This document shows positions 1 through 6,324 of a stretch of DNA of 9,087 nucleotides, piece after piece (the first letter of the stretch is position 1; each line of letters starts with the position of its first letter). This DNA is from Clostridiales bacterium (GTDB lineage Bacteria; Bacillota_A; Clostridia; Peptostreptococcales; Anaerovoracaceae), in assembly GCA_015058265.1 (NCBI GenBank), contig SVCR01000048.1, positions 1 through 9,087 on the forward strand, in the 5' to 3' direction. The position numbers and the translations under genes are program-made. The notes under the pieces were generated by a model. The model searched no databases. It was not told the DNA's origin and was given only the letters and a program-made list of their open reading frames with translations.

Positions 1-862
1 ACTCCTTCAGATCCGGACTGCTGGCATAGCTCACCAGATACGGAAAGCTATAGTCCCCAACATCTTCAAAGCCAAAATGTGTCAGGCATACGAGAGCGCA
101 GCCTTCAGCTTCAGTTTCAATAATGCCCTTATCCTTAGGCTGTCCGTCTGGCGTAAGCATCTTAGATCTGTCATCATGCAAATGCGAATGAACGAGTTCG
201 TGGACCGCTGTTTTGAGTGTCTGTAATTCCGGCATGCCTCCCTGTATCACGATTTCCTTGTTTGCTCTGTCGTAGTATCCTTTGGCTCCGCCTTCGATAT
301 CAGCAAACCTTATCGGGACTGGTGAAATGTTCTTTATCGCAGCAAGGAACATGTCATAATTCTCTACGCTCGCCTGCAGTTCCTTAATGCCAAGTGTCGG
401 CAGCGGTCGTCCGCTAGTCTGACTATAATCAAAGACAGATACAGCTTTATACTTCGGAATAGTTATTTCCTTGGTCTCTTTGACCGGCATTCCATCACTG
501 CCTATCAGCACCTTCCCTGTAGCAGGATCCTTCTTATCAATTTCCCGCGTAGTTTTGTAAGGCGCAGGCGCTATGATTTGGATTCCCTTCTCTCCTTTAT
601 TCACATGGCGTCCGAATTTCTTTTGCCAATCCGTGTATGAAGCAATCATGGTACTGTCCGGCTTCTGCATAAATATCAGCAGAGAATTCCTGTACGAATA
701 CCGGTGAAACTTCGCCATGGTCTGCATGTATGTGCGAAAGGAATCAGAATTAAGTACGCTGCGACAGCCGTCCTCTATCTGCCCGGTAATTTCAGCTATG
801 CGTTCCTTTCGTCTGGCTTCTATCTCCTGATAGCTCAACTTACCTTCTTTGTTTTCTGCCAT
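1..862 (-). CDS. ArdC-like ssDNA-binding / zincin metallopeptidase protein (3' end cut by window edge)
   Basis: The first 287 residues are visible; the C-terminus lies beyond base 1. Residues about 25-145 resemble the ArdC N-terminal ssDNA-binding domain, including YSYRNSLLIF (55-64) and the W-x(4)-FGRxVxKGEKGI block (about 79-95). Residues about 165-287 resemble the linked zinc metallopeptidase domain. They carry HELVH (221-225) as the HExxH motif and a following ETEAEG (249-254) expected to give the third zinc ligand. Proteins with this architecture are common on conjugative elements. By analogy with plasmid ArdC they may bind incoming single-stranded DNA and counter host defence, but that role is inferred here. 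The ATG at 862 is supported by GGAGG (871-875) eight bases upstream. It follows the RadC/JAB gene after the only sizeable gap in the window. Confidence 0.85.
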   Translation of the reverse strand, partial: MAENKEGKLSYQEIEARRKERIAEITGQIEDGCRSVLNSDSFRTYMQTMAKFHRYSYRNSLLIFMQKPDSTMIASYTDWQKKFGRHVNKGEKGIQIIAPAPYKTTREIDKKDPATGKVLIGSDGMPVKETKEITIPKYKAVSVFDYSQTSGRPLPTLGIKELQASVENYDMFLAAIKNISPVPIRFADIEGGAKGYYDRANKEIVIQGGMPELQTLKTAVHELVHSHLHDDRSKMLTPDGQPKDKGIIETEAEGCALVCLTHFGFEDVGDYSFPYLVSYASSPDLKE

Positions 863-870
863 CTGTGATT

Positions 871-875
871 CCTCC
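871..875 (-). promoter_or_regulatory. Ribosome binding site of the ArdC-like gene
   Basis: On the minus strand this reads GGAGG, followed by eight bases and the ATG at 862. It fixes the start of the ArdC-like protein. Confidence 0.8.
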
Positions 876-884
876 ATTTAAAGA

Positions 885-911
885 GCAGCCCCGCCACAAA
901 GGCAAGGCTGC
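885..911 (-). promoter_or_regulatory. Intergenic hairpin upstream of the ArdC-like gene
   Basis: An inverted repeat GCAGCC/GGCTGC (885-890 and 906-911) encloses a second pairing GCC/GGC (893-895 and 901-903) across a five-base loop, with a two-by-two internal mismatch. On the minus strand the stem is followed by TCTTTAAA and then the ribosome binding site. It could be a weak terminator or attenuator, or an RNA stability element, between the upstream operon and the ArdC-like gene. The following T run is short, so strong intrinsic termination is doubtful. The remainder of the gap (863-947) holds no ORF. A poor promoter-like pair (TTGTTC, 18 bases, TAATAC on the minus strand, about 913-942) is too degenerate to annotate. 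Confidence 0.4.
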
Positions 912-947
912 GTATTACAGAAACGTATAATTCAAGAACAACACTTA

Positions 948-1680
948 TTACAATTCCGGCTCTGATCTCTTTGGTCTGGAAAAGCCATGTGGGTGAGTAG
1001 CGGTCTGCAATTTCTCGATCAGCTCTACATGACGTGGATTAAGGACTACCTCATTCTCAGCTTTTTCGGCTTTCTTGTCATTCAGTCTCCCGATCACAGA
1101 TGACTTCTTTTCATTCGAATCTGCCACTGCGCTTATCTCCGGAAATACTGACAGATCCCACATGCCCTCGAACAGTTCCGGATGTTTGTCCTTAAAGCTG
1201 TATATTTCGCCGCTGTAGGCTCCTATGATCAGGTGATCAATGACCTGTATATCAAGAAGCTTGCCGGCATTTACAACTCTTTTTGTGACCTGAATATCAT
1301 CATAGCTTGGCTCAACAACTCCGCTAGGGATGGTTGTGAGCCAGCAATATTGCTGAAGCATTCTGCCCTATCGCTGTCTTGAACGTGTTCTGAATCGGCA
1401 CAATCGATGAATTAATATTTCCGATGGACACAACATTATAATTGATAGGTCTCAGCTTGTTGTCAATATTAACAACACATACCATTTCGCGGTCCAGTTC
1501 CTTCATAACATCAGCCAGCACCAGAGCTGCGTCCTCAGGACTGCAGATCGGAGTCGAACTGTACAGGCCGGCTGACTCTTTCATGACAAGTCTTACTGTA
1601 ACCTCCCTAAGCTCATAATCATTCAATGACATCTGCACTGAGTCCTGCAGCATTGCTGTGTCTGCTTTCTTCCTCGCCAT
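948..1680 (-). pseudogene. RadC-like JAB/MPN domain protein, interrupted by a +1 frameshift
   Basis: Two overlapping frames make one RadC-family protein. The first part (1680-1324, 118 residues) runs through the family's central block (IGNINSSIV, then FKTAI, then ILLAHNHP) and stops at TAG (1324-1326). Moving one base forward at CCC TAG C restores PSGVVEPSYDD and the remaining JAB fold (VTKRVVNAGKLLDIQVIDHLI), to a TAA at 948. The rebuilt protein is about 243 residues. Its metal ligands would be H115, H117 and D128 of the HxH-x(10)-D pattern. The start at 1680 has GGAGGAGG (1687-1694) upstream and overlaps the preceding ORF by 62 bases. The last 50 residues are a charged tail outside the usual domain. 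RadC-like proteins are common on mobile elements, but their biochemical role is unsettled. Without recoding, neither half holds the complete metal site. A sequencing error or programmed frameshifting are alternatives to a true pseudogene. Confidence 0.75.
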
Positions 1681-1825
1681 ACTCTGCCTCCTCCAGATTG
1701 ATCACCAGCATCTCGTCATCCATTACCTGCCGGAACAGTGTCAGAAAAGCTGCTTTCAGTTCGTCGGTATTCCTGACTGTAACACTGACTCTTACTGTGT
1801 TATTGCCTGATGTGCTACCTGTCAT
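1619..1825 (-). CDS. Small protein of unknown function between topB and the RadC-like gene (68 aa)
   Basis: I do not recognise this family. The product begins MTGSTSGNNTVRVSVTVRNT, which could form beta strands. It continues with an amphipathic stretch (DELKAAFLTLFRQVMDDEML) and ends in an acidic, low-complexity tail. No signal peptide or membrane segment is visible. Start choice: GGGAGG at 1834-1839 is only two bases from an in-frame ATG at 1831 but eight from the ATG at 1825, so 1825 is preferred; the alternative adds two residues. It overlaps the end of topB by 11 bases and the start of the RadC-like gene by 62 bases, so it is probably translationally coupled to both. Its good ribosome binding site and its place in a tightly packed operon support a real gene. 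Its last 20 codons share sequence with the RadC-like gene in another frame. Confidence 0.65.
   Translation of the reverse strand: MTGSTSGNNTVRVSVTVRNTDELKAAFLTLFRQVMDDEMLVINLEEAEYGEEESRHSNAAGLSADVIE
1687..1694 (-). promoter_or_regulatory. Ribosome binding site of the RadC-like gene
   Basis: On the minus strand GGAGGAGG lies six to nine bases before the ATG at 1680, inside the coding region of the preceding 68-residue ORF. It supports this upstream start over internal Met codons at 1653 and 1632, which have only weak ribosome binding sites, if any. Confidence 0.7.
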
Positions 1826-3947
1826 CTGCATTTCCTCCCTTCGTCCTGTCAGGAAAATCCAGTGCAAATCTTGGCCTTTCGTCTACGATGGACATTATAA
1901 GATCCGCCGAGAAATGCTTACCGCTCTTGCGTGAGTATAATCCGCTTATATGCGCTTTGCCGTTTGATAGCAGAGCCTCCGCTATCGGTCTTGTCAGCTT
2001 CTTCTGCATTCGTCCCAGGTATTTGTCTTCCTTCCATAGGCAAAATCTGCACGCCTTATTTGAGCAGTAGAATGATTTCTGTCCTTCATATACCGGTGCA
2101 TCACATACCGGACATTTGCCTATATATTCTTTATCTGCTGATTTCCTGCTGCGATATTTCGAACGCTCCTCTTCCGGCACTTTCCTTAGCTCTTCTATCA
2201 GATATATGATCTGAGCTGTGACATCATCAATGAATGTATCCGGATCAGCATCACCGTGCTCCATCTCTAGCAGCCTGTTCTCCCACTCTGCTGTCATCGA
2301 TGCGGACTTCAGATATTCAGGGGCAAGCGATACCAGCAGCTTGCCTTCGTCAGTAGGCAGGAGCTGCTTACCTTTTCTTACTACATATTTTGCAGAAATA
2401 AGTTTCTCTATTGTCGCTGCTCTGGTTGCTGGTGTGCCGAGGCCTTTACGCTCTACATCACCGGACATGTCTTTTGCACCCGCTTTCTCCATTGCCGCAA
2501 GCAAAGTCCCCTCTGTAAAGTGTTTAGGCGGCTGTGTCCAGTGTGCAGTAATATCACTACTCACACTGCGAATCAGCTGCCCCTCTTTAGCTTCAGGTAG
2601 GAAAGACTTGCTGATATCCTTCTCTGAAGTCTCCTCTTCAGACTCGCCCGTCCTGAAATAATTCTTCAGCGCATCCTCATATGCCTTCCATCCTACCTGA
2701 TCAATCTGCTTTCCCTGAGCTACAAAGGAATAGCCGCTGCAGTCGATCAGAGCGCTTGTAAGAATATATCTGTGTGTTACATCTGTAGCACTCAGTAGTC
2801 TCGTTCCTATCAGCATGAGCAACCGTTTATCTGAATCAGACAGTTTAGTCAGATCAGCATTTTCAACCTCTGTAGTGGGGATGATTGCATGATGATCAGA
2901 AACCTTCTTATTATTAATGATTCTGTGTATTTCTGCATAATCCCTTGCCCGCGTAAAAGGTAAGACTTCATACATGATCTGCAGAACCTTATTCACAGTA
3001 TCTTCCATATCCTCAGTAAGATATTTGCTGTCTGTTCTCGGATATGTTACCAGCTTACTTTCATATAGCCTCTGCGCTGCTTCCAGTGTCTGGCTTGCAG
3101 TCATACCGAAGAACTTATTCGCATCCCGCTGCAAAGATGTGAGGTCATAAAGCTTAGGCGGTGCTTCTGTCTTGGGATCTGTTTTGATCACAGCAATGCG
3201 TGCATCCTTGCCGTTACAAGCAGCCACAACAGAATCAGCCTCACCTTTGCTCATATAGCGCTTGGAAATAGCATTAAACTCATCTCTTCTGATATGAACA
3301 AGATAATACTGCTCCTTGTTGAACTCGGTAATAGCGTGCTCGCGCTCAACTATCATGGCAAGTGTCGGTGTCATCACCCTGCCAACCTTTAGCACTCTGC
3401 CGTATGTGGTCGTAAGTGCTCTGGTATCATTCATTCCGACAAGCCAGTCTGATTTAGCCCTGCAGGCTGAAGCGGCACCCAGATTATCGTATTCAGTACT
3501 ATCTCTGAGATGTCCAAAACCTTCAAGTATTGCTTTATCTTCCATAGAAGAAATCCAGAGTCTCTTTACAGGTAAACGCGACTTAGATAGCTCATATACA
3601 CGGCGAAAAATCAGTTCACCCTCTCGTCCTGCATCGCACGCATTTACGATATACTCAATCTGATGATGCGAACCGGTCAGAAGATTCTTCAGAACTCCAT
3701 ACTGCTTCTTCTTGTCCGGAGATACGGACATTCGCCACTCTTCCGGGATTATCGGAAGATCTTCGAACCGCCATATCTTATATTTCTCGTCATAGTATTC
3801 AGGGTTCTCATACTCAGCTAGATGGCCAAGGCACCAGCTGACAATACAATCATTGCCAGCCAGATAACCATCCTCTTCTTTGTATGCCCCGATCACATTA
3901 GCGATCAATCTGGCCACGCTTGGTTTCTCTGCAATTACAAGATACAT
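1815..3947 (-). CDS. topB: DNA topoisomerase III, type IA (TopB)
   Basis: This 710-residue protein is a full-length type IA topoisomerase, which breaks and passes single strands through a 5'-phosphotyrosine link. The Toprim domain starts at the N-terminus with IAEKPS (E7) and has DAGREGELIF at 105-114; the Gly in place of a second Asp is also normal in Bacillus TopB. The catalytic tyrosine is Y302 in LVTYPRTDS. Other conserved blocks are RALTTTYGRVLKVGRVMTPT (176-195), KVSDHHAIIPT (348-358), FTEGTLLAAME (477-487) and GLGTPATRAATIEKL (502-516). A C-terminal zinc-ribbon-like segment has C612, C615, C628 and C633, with an extra C636. The start at 3947 has AGAGGGTGAT upstream and overlaps the preceding small ORF by 13 bases; the gene ends in TAG at 1815. 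Conjugative elements of this type usually carry their own TopB, probably to relax or decatenate DNA during transfer. That role is inferred from the family. Confidence 0.97.
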   Translation of the reverse strand: MYLVIAEKPSVARLIANVIGAYKEEDGYLAGNDCIVSWCLGHLAEYENPEYYDEKYKIWRFEDLPIIPEEWRMSVSPDKKKQYGVLKNLLTGSHHQIEYIVNACDAGREGELIFRRVYELSKSRLPVKRLWISSMEDKAILEGFGHLRDSTEYDNLGAASACRAKSDWLVGMNDTRALTTTYGRVLKVGRVMTPTLAMIVEREHAITEFNKEQYYLVHIRRDEFNAISKRYMSKGEADSVVAACNGKDARIAVIKTDPKTEAPPKLYDLTSLQRDANKFFGMTASQTLEAAQRLYESKLVTYPRTDSKYLTEDMEDTVNKVLQIMYEVLPFTRARDYAEIHRIINNKKVSDHHAIIPTTEVENADLTKLSDSDKRLLMLIGTRLLSATDVTHRYILTSALIDCSGYSFVAQGKQIDQVGWKAYEDALKNYFRTGESEEETSEKDISKSFLPEAKEGQLIRSVSSDITAHWTQPPKHFTEGTLLAAMEKAGAKDMSGDVERKGLGTPATRAATIEKLISAKYVVRKGKQLLPTDEGKLLVSLAPEYLKSASMTAEWENRLLEMEHGDADPDTFIDDVTAQIIYLIEELRKVPEEERSKYRSRKSADKEYIGKCPVCDAPVYEGQKSFYCSNKACRFCLWKEDKYLGRMQKKLTRPIAEALLSNGKAHISGLYSRKSGKHFSADLIMSIVDERPRFALDFPDRTKGGNADDR
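1834..1839 (-). promoter_or_regulatory. Ribosome binding site of the 68-aa ORF, inside the topB 3' end
   Basis: The minus strand reads GGGAGG within the last codons of topB. Two ATG codons follow at 1831 and 1825; spacings of two and eight bases favour the second. Confidence 0.65.
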
Positions 3948-4102
3948 TGATCATCACCCTCTGTCTCGTTGTTCTCATTATCGTGATCATCCTCACTGCC
4001 GGCAGTGTCCACTGCTATTACAGCGAGCACTTTGCTGTAGTACGCTTCTCTTGCTGCCTGAGCGGCATTGGATCTGATTGTGTTATTAGCTTCTATCAAC
4101 AT
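3935..4102 (-). CDS. Small acidic protein of unknown function immediately upstream of topB (55 aa)
   Basis: An ORF fills the space between the DUF5688 gene and topB. It starts MLIEANNTIRSNAAQAAREA, continues with a short hydrophobic stretch (YYSKVLAVIAV) and ends in an Asp/Glu/Asn-rich tail finishing DDQCIL. The first half could form one amphipathic helix. No family is recognised. It has an AGGGAG ribosome binding site (about 4112-4117) ten bases before the ATG at 4102. It begins 20 bases after the previous gene and ends 13 bases inside topB, which suggests translational coupling to topB; its acidic tail codons also supply the topB ribosome binding site. The operon packing is the main support. 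The acidic tail is low complexity, and the ORF could be little more than a coupling leader. Confidence 0.6.
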   Translation of the reverse strand: MLIEANNTIRSNAAQAAREAYYSKVLAVIAVDTAGSEDDHDNENNETEGDDQCIL

Positions 4103-4122
4103 GATTGACACACTCCCTTCTT

Positions 4123-5139
4123 CTAAATAGCCAGTCCAGGCTGACGGTGTATCCCTTTTCCGGCTTGCTCTCCAATTTCAAGATGCTCTTTTTTATCCTG
4201 CAGCTTTCCAAGCAACGAACCCCTCTCAACAGGACGGTCAGCCACTTTCTCAGCAGTACGTGCTTCATATGCATCAGCTCGTTCAAACAGCTTTTCCTGT
4301 GCATCATAATGGAACACATTATCTGAAAGTCTGTCTGCCGGATCCACAACAGTGCGGTTTGCGCTTCTTACCATGTTCTCAAGATCAGCGATTTCAAATC
4401 TCCCGTCATCAGGTACAGCGATCCATTCGTGCACAGATGAAGGAAGAAGGAAGTAGTTCCCGTTGAATCTCTCAGCGACCTGATCCATTACACCCTCACA
4501 GAACAGTGCCCCTGCACCAAATGTACCAAGTTCATTAGTGACCACCAGCATTGCCGGGTTTTCTTCATCAATGCCTGTAAGCGCCGCCATCATTGACTGC
4601 ACCTTTGCGGGCATCAGCACAGCTGTATTAGCAAGTGCATCCTTATGCAGCTGTTTCATATCTAACCCGAGATCTTTAGCAATCTCATTAGTGATGCGAG
4701 CTGACATAAACCCGCCGTCCTGACTTTCCACAAAGATATGGTATGTCATAAGCAGATCGCCCTCAGTTCTGCTTGGAGAGTTTGCAGCAATATCCGCACA
4801 CTCAGCAGCTGGAGAAAGCCTGACAAACAGCTTTTCTTTCATCTGATCATAATCCTTCAGAATCGCATCATTTATCTCAGGAGGAATAGCTGTCTGCAGC
4901 ATATTACTGATATTTCTCAGAGAATTATCAATATCTTCATTCTGCAAATAGTTTTCATAAAACATGTCCAGGTTCGCTACAGGGACAGATTCCCTTCCTT
5001 CAGGTTTAACGATAAGCCCTGTATACTGCTCATTCATTTTCTGAATGTTTTCTACCCTGATTTCTGCCCCTATATATTCCGGCGGAAGGAATTCCTGGAT
5101 GTGAGTTTTTGCATAATCGATATATTCGTTGAATGTCAT
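4123..5139 (-). CDS. DUF5688 family protein
   Basis: The product is 338 residues from the preferred start (MTFNEYIDYAKTHIQEFLPP). It resembles the DUF5688 proteins found widely on mobile elements of Clostridia. Recognisable parts are the N-terminal helix, the central LVVTNELGTFGAGALFCEG block, LLPSSVHEWIAVPDDG, and the following LENMVRSANRTVV with LSDNVFHYD near the C-terminus. No signal peptide, membrane segment or catalytic motif is obvious, so a cytoplasmic location is likely. The biochemical role is unknown. AAGGAGG at 5148-5154 lies two bases from an ATG at 5145 but eight from the ATG at 5139, so 5139 is chosen; the alternative adds two residues. It starts 32 bases after the DUF4366 gene and ends in TAG, 20 bases before the 55-residue ORF. 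Confidence 0.85.
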   Translation of the reverse strand: MTFNEYIDYAKTHIQEFLPPEYIGAEIRVENIQKMNEQYTGLIVKPEGRESVPVANLDMFYENYLQNEDIDNSLRNISNMLQTAIPPEINDAILKDYDQMKEKLFVRLSPAAECADIAANSPSRTEGDLLMTYHIFVESQDGGFMSARITNEIAKDLGLDMKQLHKDALANTAVLMPAKVQSMMAALTGIDEENPAMLVVTNELGTFGAGALFCEGVMDQVAERFNGNYFLLPSSVHEWIAVPDDGRFEIADLENMVRSANRTVVDPADRLSDNVFHYDAQEKLFERADAYEARTAEKVADRPVERGSLLGKLQDKKEHLEIGEQAGKGIHRQPGLAI

Positions 5140-5147
5140 ATTCATGG

Positions 5148-5154
5148 CCTCCTT
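5148..5154 (-). promoter_or_regulatory. Ribosome binding site of the DUF5688 gene
   Basis: AAGGAGG on the minus strand precedes two in-frame ATG codons (5145 and 5139). The spacing of eight bases selects the second. Confidence 0.7.
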
Positions 5155-5171
5155 AGTACATTACTCTGCTA

Positions 5172-5930
5172 TCAATCTTCATCTCTGGCAGTAGGTAATC
5201 CGTCATCGTATTCAAGATTATCTCCCTCATAGTCAGTCATCTCCTTAGTCCGTTTACGGCTGCGTGTGTAAACAGCAGCACCAATTCCTCCTGCAGCCAG
5301 TATGACTGCTAAGGAAATGAGTCCTGTTGTTCTGCTGCTCTGAGCAAGAGATTCATCCTTCTTTTTCTCATTTTCCCGCCTGTCTTCGCTTTCAGATTCA
5401 ACAACTGTATCATCAGCATCTTTCCTGCTGTCCGGAAGCATGACAACGCCTCCATTCCTGGCAGCACCGGAATCTACAAAATCCTCGAGATCATTGGCAT
5501 CGATTGTAGAAAGCAGATACACATTGTCCACAGCTCCGGAGTGATCCACTACAAGATAGTAGGTCTGATTATTGGCTGTGCGTATGGTGTAGAAATCCAT
5601 CTGACCCGATGTCTTCACTGCATCCCCTAGGGAGGCATTGCCATGTGTTCCTCCTGCATTCTCTTCAATGATGTCTGCAGGATTGGCAGCAGCAGCTTTA
5701 TTGTCAGAATCGTCAGTGTCAGCATTTTTGTCATCGCTCTCCTTTTTTGTGTTGTCAGTGGTTTTCGACTGCGCGGAATCTTTTGTTTCGTTTTTGCTCT
5801 CTGAAGTAGCTTTTGCACTCTCTCCTGGATCAGCATTCGCATAAGTAAATCTGACCGGACCTGCAGTCACTAACAGAATAAGCGCTATGATCATAAGGAT
5901 CAGTCTTATGTTTATACTTTTACTCTGCAT
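5172..5930 (-). CDS. DUF4366 membrane protein (CD1107-type mobile element protein)
   Basis: This 252-residue protein has an N-terminal signal or membrane segment (hydrophobic 10-24, possible cleavage near TYANA, 29-33). An acidic Ser/Thr/Lys-rich linker follows to about residue 82. The DUF4366 core at about 85-153 contains MDFYTIRTANNQTYYLVVDH and then NVYLLSTIDANDLEDF. A second charged linker, a membrane segment at about 203-221, the basic stop-transfer sequence TRSRKRTKE and a short acidic cytoplasmic tail complete it. This is a type I membrane protein with an outside domain. Such proteins are regularly encoded beside the NlpC/P60 and TopB genes of Tn1549-like elements; a role at the transfer channel or cell surface is inferred. 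GGGAGG at 5939-5944 is five bases from the ATG at 5933 and eight from that at 5930, so either start may be used. The start overlaps the end of the DUF4315 gene. There is no LPxTG or NPQTN sorting motif. Confidence 0.88.
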   Translation of the reverse strand: MQSKSINIRLILMIIALILLVTAGPVRFTYANADPGESAKATSESKNETKDSAQSKTTDNTKKESDDKNADTDDSDNKAAAANPADIIEENAGGTHGNASLGDAVKTSGQMDFYTIRTANNQTYYLVVDHSGAVDNVYLLSTIDANDLEDFVDSGAARNGGVVMLPDSRKDADDTVVESESEDRRENEKKKDESLAQSSRTTGLISLAVILAAGGIGAAVYTRSRKRTKEMTDYEGDNLEYDDGLPTARDED

Positions 5931-6309
5931 CATCCTCGCCTCCCTCATACATAGCCTCATAGCCAGATGCAATTGCCGTTTGCAACGCAACTGTTATATC
6001 CGCATCTGATTCAAGTTCATCTGTAGATTCATTTTCTGGTGAGTCCTCTGTGGCATCCTCCTCATCACCTTCGGAGTCATCATCAAGAAAAGCAAAATTC
6101 ACCTTTCCTGAAGCGATACCCTCGACCACATCGAAGAACATATCCCTTTCAAGCTTCTTACTTTCAAATGCTTTGATGACTGCTTCGCGTGACAGCTGCT
6201 GCCTTCTTACAACAAGCTCCTCAAGAGTTTGTGTGAGGTTTTCGATCTGGGACTCGATTTTCTTTTCATCCTGTATCACGCGTTTCAGTTCTCTGTTTAT
6301 CTTGTTCAT
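5920..6309 (-). CDS. DUF4315 family coiled-coil protein
   Basis: The 129-residue product begins with a strongly helical, coiled-coil region (about 1-50, with IESQIENLTQTLEELVVRRQ). A segment typical of DUF4315 follows (SREAVIKAFESKKLERDMFF, then DVVEGIASGK). The rest, about residues 75-129, is an acidic tail rich in Asp, Glu and Ser, which makes it longer than many family members of roughly 80-100 residues. No signal or membrane segment is visible. The gene sits between the NlpC/P60 and DUF4366 genes, the usual place for this family in Tn1549-type elements, and may help the transfer apparatus; no activity is known. AAGGAGGG at 6319-6326 is about ten bases upstream of the ATG at 6309 and overlaps the stop codon of the preceding gene. 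Confidence 0.85.
   Translation of the reverse strand: MNKINRELKRVIQDEKKIESQIENLTQTLEELVVRRQQLSREAVIKAFESKKLERDMFFDVVEGIASGKVNFAFLDDDSEGDEEDATEDSPENESTDELESDADITVALQTAIASGYEAMYEGGEDDAE
5939..5944 (-). promoter_or_regulatory. Ribosome binding site of the DUF4366 gene
   Basis: GGGAGG on the minus strand, inside the last codons of the DUF4315 gene, precedes tandem ATG codons at 5933 and 5930. It rules out upstream Met codons of the same frame, which have no ribosome binding site. Confidence 0.7.
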
Positions 6310-6324
6310 ATTGAATCGCCCTCC

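Noticed and set aside
4086..4349. Minus-strand 87-codon ORF overlapping the 3' end of the DUF5688 gene.
   Set aside because: It is an alternative frame of a recognised gene, has no ribosome binding site, and its composition is not protein-like.
5627..5842. Minus-strand 71-codon basic ORF inside the DUF4366 gene.
   Set aside because: It is the out-of-frame reading of the acidic, repetitive linker codons; Lys/Arg richness is a by-product of those GA-rich codons.
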